From Dysgonamonadaceae bacterium (lineage in GTDB: Bacteria > Bacteroidota > Bacteroidia > Bacteroidales > Azobacteroidaceae), in contig JAIRKO010000049.1 in NCBI GenBank assembly GCA_031260045.1, forward strand, positions 1 through 64,000: DNA of 64,000 nucleotides, in the 5' to 3' direction. The notes beneath the pieces were generated by a model. That model was not told the DNA's origin. It was given only the letters and a program-made list of their open reading frames with translations, and ran no database searches. This document shows positions 46,755-56,500 of this stretch, one piece after another. The translations under genes and the position numbers were made by a program. Within the stretch, counting starts at the first letter, position 1; every line of letters starts with the position of its first letter.

Positions 46755-46854
46755 TATTAAACATATTATAGCAAATCGGCTGCAAATGTATGAATTTTCT
46801 GTAAATAACAAATATTCCTGCCATTTTTTATTAATTAGTTCATATTTTATTCCG

Positions 46855-46932
46855 GGTTGCTGGATTGCTTCACCGCTTCGCGGTTCGCAACAAGTTTATT
46901 GCTGGCGTAGCGAAGCCCGAAGCAATCCGGAA
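46855..46932. repeat. dispersed palindromic repeat
   Basis: GCTGGATTGCTTCACCGCTT, CGCGGTTCGCAACAAG, then GGCGTAGCGAAGCCCGAAGC and AATCCGGAAAAT. The left flank TTAATTAGTTCATATTTTAT resembles flanks of other copies. The remainder of the 46755-47021 gap has no feature. Confidence 0.8.
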
Positions 46933-47021
46933 AATATTTACATACTGTTTATTGCTCATTCTTGTAAATAGCAACTTGAGTTATAGCTAATAATTCTTAG
47001 ATGCTCAACAAGACAAGTTTT

Positions 47022-47759
47022 TTATTCCCAAATAATCCGGCTCCGGCAAACGGATTCTTCTCCGCGCCGCGTATCAATCAGGCTCTCATTTTCCGAAATA
47101 TCTCGCTTATACAGTTTGAGTTTGTCGCCAAACACGCCTTCGGCAAGGTAAACAATATCGAACCGACGTATTATTTTATCCCTGAACTGCGCCAAATCAA
47201 ACACATTGACGATATGCTCAATGTATTTGATGCTGTTCATGTGTTTGTTAATGTCTATGTCGCTGTACCTCACCGAATAACCCATACTCGGTTCAACTTC
47301 CTCAACGGGTGGTATTTTGGCAAACTTTTCAATCGGACATTCCTTTTCAGGCATAATGTATTCCGCCAAATCGGGACGCCAAGCGGGAATGTCGGTCGGG
47401 CGGCGGGTTTCAATATTGATGGCAGCCCAAATCGTGCGGGCGTAACCCAAAACCGCGCCGTCCTCGTCGCGGATGCAAAAGCAGCGCCGCGTAAAAAACC
47501 GGTCAACGCCCTCAACCCAAGTCTCAATCCCAACAGTGCGGTTGAAAGCGGGATAAGCGTCCATTTTTATTGAAAGTCGGGACAAAACCCATGCTACCTT
47601 GTCTTTCAATATATGCGCATAGCCGAAGCCATTTTCTTCGGCGTGGCGGGAGGCGGCGTCCAGTATATATCCGCATATCCCGAAAAGGGTTGCCTTTTCC
47701 GTGAAGTCGCAGGTGTATGATTCGATGTGGAAAGGGAATGAAGCTGATTTGCCCGACAT
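47022..47759 (-). CDS. acyl-ACP thioesterase (FatA/FatB-type)
   Basis: 245 residues from MSGKSASFPF; a GTG three codons upstream overlaps the ilvN stop. Two hotdog domains: the first (about 5-130) has AWVLSRLSIKMDAYP; the second has SVRYSDIDINKHMNSIKYIEHI (about 170-190) with the Asn-His catalytic pair of plant-type acyl-ACP thioesterases. It releases fatty acids from ACP. It directly follows ilvN, an arrangement seen in Bacteroidetes ilv operons. Confidence 0.87.
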   Translation of the reverse strand: MSGKSASFPFHIESYTCDFTEKATLFGICGYILDAASRHAEENGFGYAHILKDKVAWVLSRLSIKMDAYPAFNRTVGIETWVEGVDRFFTRRCFCIRDEDGAVLGYARTIWAAINIETRRPTDIPAWRPDLAEYIMPEKECPIEKFAKIPPVEEVEPSMGYSVRYSDIDINKHMNSIKYIEHIVNVFDLAQFRDKIIRRFDIVYLAEGVFGDKLKLYKRDISENESLIDTRRGEESVCRSRIIWE

Positions 47760-47764
47760 TTTAT

Positions 47765-48325
47765 TCACTTATTTTTTTCCTTCCGGTTGAGTTTTTCTTC
47801 CATTGCCGCCAGCATGTCGCTCAGCCGTTCGACTTTCGATTTGGTGATGGCGACCCGTCCCGAACGGATGAATTGCAGGACGCCGGTCCTTTCGCTTAAC
47901 TCCTTGAACAGCGCCTGCGTTTCGTCATAATGCCCTGTCTTTTCCAATACAACCCACACTTCGGTCATATCTAAAATCCGAGCGTTATAGCGGCGAATGA
48001 TGTCTTCAATCGACCCCAAAGATAGTAATTTTGGCGTAGAAATCTTGTATAGCGCAATTTCTTGAAACACCAAATCCTCATCGGTATTGTAATATGCTTT
48101 CACAATATCAACCCGCTTGTCGATTTGCTTCACTACTTTTTCGACAGTTCCTTCATCGGCAAAAGCAGTAATGGTGAATTTGTGAATGCCTTCAATTGCC
48201 GAAGGAGAAACGGACAATGTTTCGATATTCAGTCCCCGTCGGGTGAAAATAATAGTTACCTGATTTAACAGTCCGACTGTATTTTCGGAGAATATTGTGA
48301 TAGTGTAGAGGGGTTTGTTTTCCAT
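47765..48325 (-). CDS. ilvN: acetolactate synthase small (regulatory) subunit
   Basis: 186 residues. The N-terminal ACT domain (about 5-80, LYTITIFSENTVGLLNQVTIIF broken into shorter motifs; GLNIETLSVSP) senses valine; the C-terminal domain has TPKLLSLGSIEDIIRRYNARILD. It regulates the catalytic subunit IlvB. In Bacteroidetes ilvB normally lies immediately upstream; here the upstream neighbour, 3 bp away, is a restriction-endonuclease gene, and ilvB, ilvD and ilvC are absent from the window. Its transcription may now depend on the restriction operon. Confidence 0.88.
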   Translation of the reverse strand: MENKPLYTITIFSENTVGLLNQVTIIFTRRGLNIETLSVSPSAIEGIHKFTITAFADEGTVEKVVKQIDKRVDIVKAYYNTDEDLVFQEIALYKISTPKLLSLGSIEDIIRRYNARILDMTEVWVVLEKTGHYDETQALFKELSERTGVLQFIRSGRVAITKSKVERLSDMLAAMEEKLNRKEKNK

Positions 48326-48328
48326 AAA

Positions 48329-49102
48329 TTATTTATTAAAGTTTGCAAAATACTGGTCTATTTCTGGGCGCAACTCTATTCCTGCTTGTTCAAAACAATC
48401 AAGGAGTTCCGGATAAGCGCCTTTCCCGCCGAGAAAATCCCAAAATTCTTCGGCTACTTTGAGTTCGTGTTCAAGGTCAAGCATTCCCGCCATCGTCCAA
48501 CGCTGATACGGCTGCGGTTCATATGGATTGTAAGGGATGGCAATCAATGTATTCACTTTTGCGTTTTTATCATGTGTTAGAGCAATCCCCGCCCATTCGA
48601 GAAGAGTTTGTTTGAATTTTTGAAAGTCGCCTTTGTTTGGTTTTACCGTTTTCAAATCGAACAGGTACTGCTCTCCCGATTTACTCTCTACAAACAAATC
48701 AACTTTTGCCGGTTTTAGTTTGTTTTTCGTTCCCGATAAATGTTCCTGCAAAACTTCAAGTTCCTTAACCTTATCCGGTTTTGGACTGATGGTAAGATTA
48801 TTAATTATTTCCGTAATTTTTTGTTGGCAATCGCTGAAAATGGTATCCCCTACAACGTATTGGGATTCTACTTTTACAAATTTTGTCTTTGCCAAAGCCA
48901 CTGCTACCGGTTCAAAAATACTCGTTCCAAATGTTGTATTGAGCGACTGAATGAATGAGAACAACGCCATTCTGTCTTTTCCCAACAACCGGAAATGAAA
49001 GGGCATATTGCTGCTTTCAGGATTGTAATTCTGGAATTTATTTCGTAGGCAGGTAGTGATTACTTGCTGTATGTATATTTTTTGTGAGTTAGTTAGTGGC
49101 AT
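48329..49102 (-). CDS. TdeIII-like type II restriction endonuclease
   Basis: 257 residues. The PD-(D/E)XK-type site is visible as K134-V-D135 and D149-L-K151 in PAKVDLFVES, then EQYLFDLKTVKP. N-terminal LTNSQKIYIQQVITTCLRNK and LNTTFGTSIFEPVAVALAK, and the C-terminal NPYEPQPYQRWTMAGMLDLE, resemble the TdeIII family, whose founding member cuts GGNCC. It is the third gene of an operon with an SPPY methyltransferase; its start overlaps the middle gene by 14 nt. AT-rich, unlike neighbouring ilvN. The recognition site is inferred from the family only. Confidence 0.82.
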   Translation of the reverse strand: MPLTNSQKIYIQQVITTCLRNKFQNYNPESSNMPFHFRLLGKDRMALFSFIQSLNTTFGTSIFEPVAVALAKTKFVKVESQYVVGDTIFSDCQQKITEIINNLTISPKPDKVKELEVLQEHLSGTKNKLKPAKVDLFVESKSGEQYLFDLKTVKPNKGDFQKFKQTLLEWAGIALTHDKNAKVNTLIAIPYNPYEPQPYQRWTMAGMLDLEHELKVAEEFWDFLGGKGAYPELLDCFEQAGIELRPEIDQYFANFNK

Positions 49103-51134
49103 TTTGCTTTCTATTTTCTCTAATATAATTATTTTTGATTTTCTCTATCCCCTCTTTTTTAAATGATTTATATTTAAATAACATAATGATATTTCTCCAT
49201 CCATTTTTTATTTTTTCTTTATTAAATAAATAAGCCCGACCTAATGCGTCTATTACACTGAAAATTGAGCACAGCCCAACTACTACCCAACGCCAGCAAA
49301 GTGATTCAATCCAAATATTAATTGACCCTAATACTATTGAGGCTATTACAAGCACAAATGCAAACAATGTCTTGAAAATATCAACAAAAAACACTTTCTT
49401 TTCTTTCTTCCATTGCATTCTAGCAAATTGAATTGATTTTTTCTCTAACTCTTCATATTCCTTTTTTTCTTTTTGTTCTTTTTCCTTTTGTTCAAAAGAA
49501 GCGAGTTTTTCTTTTAATAATTCATTTTCTTCAATTTTTTCTTGATATACTTTTTCCTTTTTTGATTTTTCTCTAAAAAAGTCTTCAATATATGATGGAT
49601 TATTTAGAAAATCTAATGCATCATCTATATTTGATGAGTTTATTTGTTCAGGAGCCGATGGTTTATCTTTATATAAATCATTTAATATTAATGCATTTCC
49701 CTCTGTCAATTTACCTTCTTTAAGGTCATGTTGCAATTTATCATAACTTTCTGCAAGAGAATTATTGATACGAGAAGACATAATTATTCTTGCTTTTGTC
49801 AAAACATCAAAAGTTTTAGGTAGATTATTTTTATCATTAAATCCTTTTTTAAGTTTAAACCAAATTTTTGAAATAATATAGTCGATGTCTGTTGCAAATG
49901 TAATATCTGTATCTGCGAATTTAACTTTATTATTATGACCTAAATATAAAGCAAACTTATTTTCTGTAAGGTAAATATGCCGTATTTTCTCAAAAGGTGA
50001 GTTATTTTTTCCTTTTCTGAAATAATTTATTTTTGTAAATATTTGCAAGCATTGTATGCAATCGTTTTCATTAAAATTTTTATGCCTTTCATTGGATTCT
50101 ATTTTTAATTTTTCTATCAAACTTGTATCAACAATATTATATTCATTATCAATAGCGCTATAAAAACATTCTTCTAATGCAATCTTGTGCTGTTTTAATT
50201 CAGTATAAAATTTTGCTTGTTTTGTTTTTACATCACTAATATTATTACAATCTTTAAGTATTGAGTTCATTGCAGGTTTAGTGCAATCAAGGCGGGCTTG
50301 TCCTCTTTTTATTGACTCTGCAGTACCAAAAAAATTATCAATTTCATTTTTTGTTTCTTCGAGATATTTTAGGCGAATTATTCCTTTTTTATTTTGTCCT
50401 TTCTCTGAACGATTTATTTCTTTAACCAAGCTCATAAAATCATCGAAAATTCCTTTGAAAAGAAGACCGTTATAACCCATGAAGTTAAAAAGATGTTCCG
50501 GACTTAAATATATCGTTAATTCATCATGCCATGCACCTAATTGATTTATGTCTTCTGAATAGCAAAGTCCCTGATACAATACCAATCCCTCTTTTATTGT
50601 ATTTAGACTTTCTTTGAATTTATTATCGTTCTCTTTTGCAATAATAAAACTACTAATCAATTCTGAATATTGTTCAGAGTTACCATTGTTCATTAAAAAA
50701 TCAGATAAATGTTTCCTTACTTCTTCTTTAATATTCTGATTATTAGTCGTAGGAGATTTTTTGGAAAGATAACTACATAAACTATCAAGAAATTGTTCTT
50801 GTTTTTGATTTATTTTATTTATTTCTGCTATAGTTTCTTTTGTATCCACACATTTTGTGGCATCAAAATGGTAACATGCATGGTCTATTGTAACACAATT
50901 TTTAAGTCTATTTTTTACAATAGTTCGTATTACTGATTCTGGAATATTAAAATTATAAACATCTAATAATAAGTCTTTTAATTCTGTAGAGTTTAAACTA
51001 TATATTTTTTTATTTATTACTGCCCCTTTTATAAAATCTGCTAAAATATCACCAATACCATTAGTAGTGGCTATGGTAGTATTATACAACTCCCCAAATA
51101 AAGCAACAGATGCGAGTAAATTGTTATTATTCAT
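49089..51134 (-). CDS. membrane-anchored protein of the restriction operon, possible PIN-like domain, function unknown
   Basis: 681 residues. The N-terminal region (about 48-92, LKDLLLDVYNFNIPESVIRT, then CYHFD) looks like a winged-helix segment. Residues about 205-420 have a PIN-like layout: ELTIYLSPEHLFNFMGYNG, where the usual first Asp is Ser211; an E-x-x-x-E-I-D helix (258-268); D358 in NENDCIQCLQIF; and IRHIYLTENKFALYLG, with T-x-N at 390-392. Residues 519-570 are a Glu/Lys-rich coiled coil. Two membrane segments lie at about 582-605 and 613-630, with a basic tail. It overlaps the methyltransferase by 4 nt (ATGA) and the endonuclease by 14 nt. The domain reading is inference; no known family is certain. 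Very AT-rich. Confidence 0.6.
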   Translation of the reverse strand: MNNNNLLASVALFGELYNTTIATTNGIGDILADFIKGAVINKKIYSLNSTELKDLLLDVYNFNIPESVIRTIVKNRLKNCVTIDHACYHFDATKCVDTKETIAEINKINQKQEQFLDSLCSYLSKKSPTTNNQNIKEEVRKHLSDFLMNNGNSEQYSELISSFIIAKENDNKFKESLNTIKEGLVLYQGLCYSEDINQLGAWHDELTIYLSPEHLFNFMGYNGLLFKGIFDDFMSLVKEINRSEKGQNKKGIIRLKYLEETKNEIDNFFGTAESIKRGQARLDCTKPAMNSILKDCNNISDVKTKQAKFYTELKQHKIALEECFYSAIDNEYNIVDTSLIEKLKIESNERHKNFNENDCIQCLQIFTKINYFRKGKNNSPFEKIRHIYLTENKFALYLGHNNKVKFADTDITFATDIDYIISKIWFKLKKGFNDKNNLPKTFDVLTKARIIMSSRINNSLAESYDKLQHDLKEGKLTEGNALILNDLYKDKPSAPEQINSSNIDDALDFLNNPSYIEDFFREKSKKEKVYQEKIEENELLKEKLASFEQKEKEQKEKKEYEELEKKSIQFARMQWKKEKKVFFVDIFKTLFAFVLVIASIVLGSINIWIESLCWRWVVVGLCSIFSVIDALGRAYLFNKEKIKNGWRNIIMLFKYKSFKKEGIEKIKNNYIRENRKQNATN

Positions 51135-52765
51135 ATTTTATCTCCTTTGTTTAAATGAAACACCGTTTCCGAATAAGCCGTTTTATCCTTTTCCGTTCTA
51201 TTTAGCACCGGTCGTCTGAATTGGTTTACAATTTTCATTCCTGCATTTTCGGCAATAGTCGGATACATATTATATTTATCGTTTGCCACAAGAAAAATAT
51301 CGTAATTGTCTGCCAAAAAGCGTTTGCAGTTATTTAAAACGGCTGTAATTCCCTGAATATAACTAATTTGTGCTTCTCGTTTTTGTCCTCTGTAAAGCGG
51401 TCCTATTTCCAGTTCGTCCTTGCGTTCAAAACCAAACAAATCGTAAGCATAGGCGTGTTGCTCGTGGTAATCAATCAGTCCAACGTATGGCGGCGAACTG
51501 AAAATGCCTTTTATTTTTTGTTTTTCAAGCAAATTACCAAATCCGGCATTTTTCTTTTTTACTTCCTCAAAAATATTAATCGTGCGGCTGTCGCCCGTTA
51601 AGCAAAGTTGAAAAGTATCCGTTCGCAGATTATCAAAAGCCAGCAGCCGGGCAACCGTATCTTTCGAATAGGTTATCCACCATTTGAAAATAGAAAACAG
51701 CGGTTTGCACATCTTGCCGTGTTTATGACAATAATAAGTTGTTGTGATGGGTTCTATCAATGTTGCCAAATCGGCGTGCGTTGTTGCGCGGCAACTCCTT
51801 ATTGTTCGACTCAAAATTATGCCGACAATTTTTTTTGTATGGGCATTTTGAATTTTCTTTATTTCGTTGAATACGCAGTCAATTTCGTTCCGAATGTGTT
51901 GTGAATACCATTTATCTAAAAAAGTTTCATTCTTGTCTTGCTTCAATTTTATATCGTATTGCGCAACAAGTTTTTCGTAAATCGGCAAAAATTCTTTTTC
52001 TTTTTCTGCGCCATATTTTTTCTCGTCAATTTCACCTTTTCGCAAACGATATTTATATTCAGGTACAGGAAAATATTGATTATTAAACAAATTCAATTCC
52101 TGTATCAACTTTTCCTCAAACGCAACGGCGTTGGAATTTCTGACAAAATCCTCCAAAACCTTTGTAATGCGGTTAATTTCATTTTTCAGATCCGCAATAT
52201 CGTATTTCGCTACTTTGCAGTTGCCTATCAGCGAATTAAACGCCGAAACATCAATGCCAACCGCATGTATACCCAATTCACACGCTTGCACCATTGTTGT
52301 GCCGCTGCCGGAAAACGGGTCCAACACAATATCGCCTGCTTCAAAATAAGTTTCTGTTTTAAATTTATCCGTATGATTATCTAAAAAATATTCGACAAGT
52401 TGTGGAATAAACTTGCCTTTGTACGGGTGCAAACGATGAACGTGTTTTGTGGTTTCCGCCTCTTTGTACTGCTCAAACGACAATGCCCAATTTAAATCTT
52501 CACCCAATCTGTCCTTAAAATAATTTTCGCGCGAAGTCAGAAATTTATTGTAATAACTTGCCAATTCAGCCTGAGACACCTGCGTAGAACCGTTTTCACC
52601 GATTTTGCGAATAAGTCCGTATTGTATTAAATAAGCAATGTTTGAGGGGGTTACATTTTTTCCAATATAACCGCTTGCCCATTCGCCGGCTTCTTTTACC
52701 GTCAATAATCCGTCAGATGCTTTAACCATTTCGCTTTTATTTATATCCGGTACAAAAGTAATCAT
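51131..52765 (-). CDS. DNA methyltransferase (SPPY type, restriction-modification)
   Basis: 544 residues from MITFVPDINKSEM; the open frame begins 15 codons earlier. The N-terminal helix-turn-helix-like part (about 18-70, LLTVKEAGEWASGYIGKNVT) may bind DNA. Next are HPYKGKFIPQ (113-122, motif X-like), DPFSGSGTTMVQA (149-161, motif I for AdoMet), GIDVSAFN, and SSPPYVGLIDYHEQH (423-437, catalytic motif IV). SPPY usually marks N4-cytosine methylation, and N6-adenine is less likely. Motif I precedes IV with a long insertion between (likely target recognition). It is the first gene of the operon and should protect host DNA from the TdeIII-like enzyme. Confidence 0.88.
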   Translation of the reverse strand: MITFVPDINKSEMVKASDGLLTVKEAGEWASGYIGKNVTPSNIAYLIQYGLIRKIGENGSTQVSQAELASYYNKFLTSRENYFKDRLGEDLNWALSFEQYKEAETTKHVHRLHPYKGKFIPQLVEYFLDNHTDKFKTETYFEAGDIVLDPFSGSGTTMVQACELGIHAVGIDVSAFNSLIGNCKVAKYDIADLKNEINRITKVLEDFVRNSNAVAFEEKLIQELNLFNNQYFPVPEYKYRLRKGEIDEKKYGAEKEKEFLPIYEKLVAQYDIKLKQDKNETFLDKWYSQHIRNEIDCVFNEIKKIQNAHTKKIVGIILSRTIRSCRATTHADLATLIEPITTTYYCHKHGKMCKPLFSIFKWWITYSKDTVARLLAFDNLRTDTFQLCLTGDSRTINIFEEVKKKNAGFGNLLEKQKIKGIFSSPPYVGLIDYHEQHAYAYDLFGFERKDELEIGPLYRGQKREAQISYIQGITAVLNNCKRFLADNYDIFLVANDKYNMYPTIAENAGMKIVNQFRRPVLNRTEKDKTAYSETVFHLNKGDKI

Positions 52766-52814
52766 TTTTCCGATTACAGCGTAAAGGCAACAGCATGAAC
52801 ACAGCCTCATTGCC

Positions 52815-52844
52815 TTGATTAATCAGAAATTTCATGTAATTTTG
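52815..52844 (+). promoter_or_regulatory. promoter of the FAH-family gene
   Basis: TTG (52815-52817) and TAATTTTG (52837-52844) are separated by 19 nt. It is divergent from the restriction operon and 22 bp before the ATG. Confidence 0.7.
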
Positions 52845-52866
52845 TCGCATAATTGTACTTACGGTT

Positions 52867-53469
52867 ATGAAAATCATTTGCGTCGAAATGAATTACAATA
52901 AAGAACCGAACAATCCGTTAATAATGGAAACGCCGGTTATTTTTATGAAACCCGATACGGCTTTGCTGAAAGACGGAAAGCCTTTTTATCTGCCCGGTTT
53001 TTCTTCCGATATGCAATACGGAGCGGAAATTGTGGTGAGAATCAACCGTTTGGGAAAAAACATTGCGAAGCATTTCGCTCACAGGTATTATGGCGAAGCG
53101 ACGGTGGGCATTGACATGACGGCGAGAGATTTACAAAAGAAATTCCGGCAGGAAGGTTTGCCGTGGGAATTATGCAAATCATTCGACAGTTCAGCTATAA
53201 TCGGCGATTTTATTCCTTTGGACGGCTTGGAAATCAATACTTTGCCTTTTCATTTGGAAGTTGACGGGAAAACGGTTCAGGAAAGCAATACGGCATTCAT
53301 GAATTTCACAACGGATGAAATTATTGAGTATGTCAGCCGATTTATCACGTTGAGAATGGGCGATTTGATTTTTACCGGAACGCCCGCAGGAGGCGGAAAG
53401 GCGGAAATCGGAAACCATTTGCAAGGATATATCGGCGATAAAAAACCGCTTGATTTTTGGATAAAATAA
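52867..53469 (+). CDS. fumarylacetoacetate hydrolase-family protein
   Basis: 200 residues, the single-domain form. It has an N-terminal MKIICVEMNYNKEP, PVIFMKPDTALLKDG, EIVVRINRLGKNI (metal Glu), VGIDMTARDLQ (metal Asp) and GDLIFTGTPAGGG. Members hydrolyse or decarboxylate beta-diketo acids such as acylpyruvates or oxaloacetate; the substrate here is unknown. It precedes porU by 55 bp, a pairing seen in some Bacteroidetes. Confidence 0.87.
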   Translation: MKIICVEMNYNKEPNNPLIMETPVIFMKPDTALLKDGKPFYLPGFSSDMQYGAEIVVRINRLGKNIAKHFAHRYYGEATVGIDMTARDLQKKFRQEGLPWELCKSFDSSAIIGDFIPLDGLEINTLPFHLEVDGKTVQESNTAFMNFTTDEIIEYVSRFITLRMGDLIFTGTPAGGGKAEIGNHLQGYIGDKKPLDFWIK

Positions 53470-53524
53470 GCCACTAATGCGCGAATTGACACAGATAGTA
53501 AAACGGCAAAAAAATATATAAACG

Positions 53525-56500
53525 ATGGAAAATTTTAAAAAATATTGTTTCGTTGCAATTTCAGTCTTGGGATTAATCCCGTTTCATTCATTTGCAGAAG
53601 ACAGCGGCACAGACCGTTATGCCAAAACATCCGTGTTGTCGACGGGCAACTGGTATCGGATGCAAGTCGAAAACAACGGCATTTACAAACTAACTTACGA
53701 TGAAATAAGGAAATACATCAGCGACCCGTCCAAAGTGAAGATTTACGGTTACGGCGGATGGATGCTTGACGAAGATTTCAGCAAACCTTATACCGACGAC
53801 CTTCCCGAAGTTTCGGTATATGTCGATAAAGGCGCCGACGGCATTTTCAATTCCGGCGATTACCTGCTTTTTTACGGACGCGGCGTTGTCAAATGGTCTT
53901 ACAATTCAGGACGGTTTGCACACGAAAACAACCCTTACGCTACATCCGGTTCCTACTTTTTGACGGAAGGGGAAACAGGTCCTAAGGAGATGGAAACCGC
54001 ACCTTCGTTTTCAAATCCATCGGCAACTTTGTCTGTTTTTGACGATTACACGCTTCATGAACGGGAGTTGTCGGCGCTTTCCTTTACCGGTCGGCAGTTG
54101 TTTGGCGAAAGTTTTGCCAACCAGTCCGACCGGCAGCAGTTTTCATTTTCCGTTCCCGGAATTACTTCCGACATGAGCGTCCGGCTGTCTTTTGCCGCAG
54201 CGTCGAAAATCGTCGCTCCCGTAGAATTGTCGATAGAGGATAAAACCGTGGCGACTTTATCCATACCCGCCCTGCCGGTTTCAAATGCCTATCTCAAAGC
54301 ATATTTAAGGGAAGCGACGGGAAATTACAGTCCCGCCGACGGAAACGATCCGAATCCGGTGAAAATGACGGTTAGTTACGGCGGTTCGGGGCAGGCGCAC
54401 CTGAATTTCATTGCGTTATTTATGAAGCGCAGGCTGCAATTCTACGATGCGCCCTTTACCTTTTTCCGCAATACGGAAAGCCTCTCCCAAGACGTTCGCT
54501 ATACCATATCTAATGCCGCCGCTTCCTGCATGGTTTGGGATATTACCGGAAATTATGACGTTCAAATGATGCAGACTGCCTTGGAAGGAAATCAAATGAG
54601 TTTTGCCGTGCAGGCTCAAACAATTATGCGCGAATACGCGATGGTTGATCTGCGCCATACATTTCCTTCGCCCGAAATTATCGGGAAAAAAATCCCCAAT
54701 CAGAATTTACATGCTTTGCCACAACCGGATATGGTCATCATATCACCGACCGTTTATCTGAAACAAGCCGAGGTTTTGGCGGAAAAACACCGCACGAAAT
54801 CCGGTTTGAAAGTAGAAGTTGTAGAAGAAAAACTGATTTTTAATGAATTTTCGTCCGGTACGTCCGATGCAACTGCCTACCGCCGGTTTATGAAAATGTT
54901 TTACGACCGGGCGACCAACGAAGAGGAAAAACCAAAATATTTGCTGCTGTTCGGCGACGGCATATTCGACAACCGCCATCTCACCGCCACCGTGTCGAAA
55001 ATGGATCCGAAATATTATTTGCTGACCTATCAGGTGAAAGAATCGCTCGACGAAATGACTTCCTATGGTTCGGACGATTATTTCGGACTTTTGGAGGACA
55101 ATTCAGGCGCTTCCTTCTCATCGGGAAAACTTTGTTTGGGAATCGGTCGCTTTCCGGTGAGTTCGGTTAGTCAGGCAGAAGATGCTGTGAATAAAGCCGT
55201 TTCGTACATGGATAATGCGCAGGGCGGCAATTGGAAAAGCAAACTCGTTTTTACGGCTGATGATACGGACACTTTTTCGGAAGGCGGTCTTTTCAGTATC
55301 CATGCCAATCAATCCAATCGCTTGGCGGATTATATGGATGCTACCTATCCGGAATATATTTTGTACAAGTATTTTATGGATGCCTACCAACCGGTCAGCG
55401 TCAATGGGAAAAAAACTTATCCCGCCGCAAAAAAGTCGTTTTTGAATAGTTTGCAAGAAGGCTGTTTTTTAGTGAATTACACCGGACATGGAAGCACCTC
55501 CGCGTGGTCGGCGGAAGATATGTTGAATGTATCGGACGTTCGGCAAATGAATTTTGAAAACCTGCCGCTGTGGATAACGGCAACCTGCGATTTCGGGTGG
55601 TTCGACAGACCAACCGCTTCCGGAGGAGAAGAAGCCTTTTTGAATAAAAAAAGCGGCGCAATTGCCTTATACACAACCAGCCGTGTCGTTTCATCAGACG
55701 AAAATTTCAACATTAATGAAAAACTGATAAGATACCTGTTTACGCCCGACCAAACAGGGAAACACCTCCGTTTGGGCGACGTTCTGAAAAAGAGTAAAAA
55801 TGAATTGAGCCACGCTAATAAGTTGAATTATGTGTTGTTGGGCGACCCCGCTTTGATGCTGAATTATCCGGAAATGAAAGTAAAAGTGGAAACCATCAAC
55901 GGGGACACGGTAACCGATGACGGGAAATTTGCGTTCAAAGCCTTAGAAAAAGTTACCATATCGGGAAGCATTACGGATGAAAACGGAACAAAAATAGACG
56001 ACTTTTCGGGAGAGTTAAGAGCTTCTGTTTTTGACGGCAAGCAAGAAACGAAATCCCACCGTCCGGATGAGGAAGGAAATTATTTTTCGTTTAATTCCTA
56101 TCCCAACATGATTTATCAGGCAAAATCGACTGTTGAAAACGGTTCGTTTAAATTTTCCTTCACCGTCCCGTTGGATATTTCCTATTCGGTGGATGAGCCG
56201 TCTTCTTATGAGACCAAAAACGGCATGATGAATTTCTACGTATCTTCGTCCGACGCCGTCAAACAGGATGCTGCCGGATATTTCGGCAACTATATTTTTT
56301 CGGGAACCAAAGAGGCGGCGGTAGACGAAGCAGGTCCCGAAATTAAGGAAATCTACCTCAACGCAGCCGGTTTCAGGGATGGAGACGATGTGAACGAAAC
56401 GCCCTATTTCCGCGCCCGCGTTTTTGACGAAACCGGCATCAATATGTCGGGAAGCGGCTTGGGGCATGATATTTTAATTTGCATCGACGACAATCCTGCT

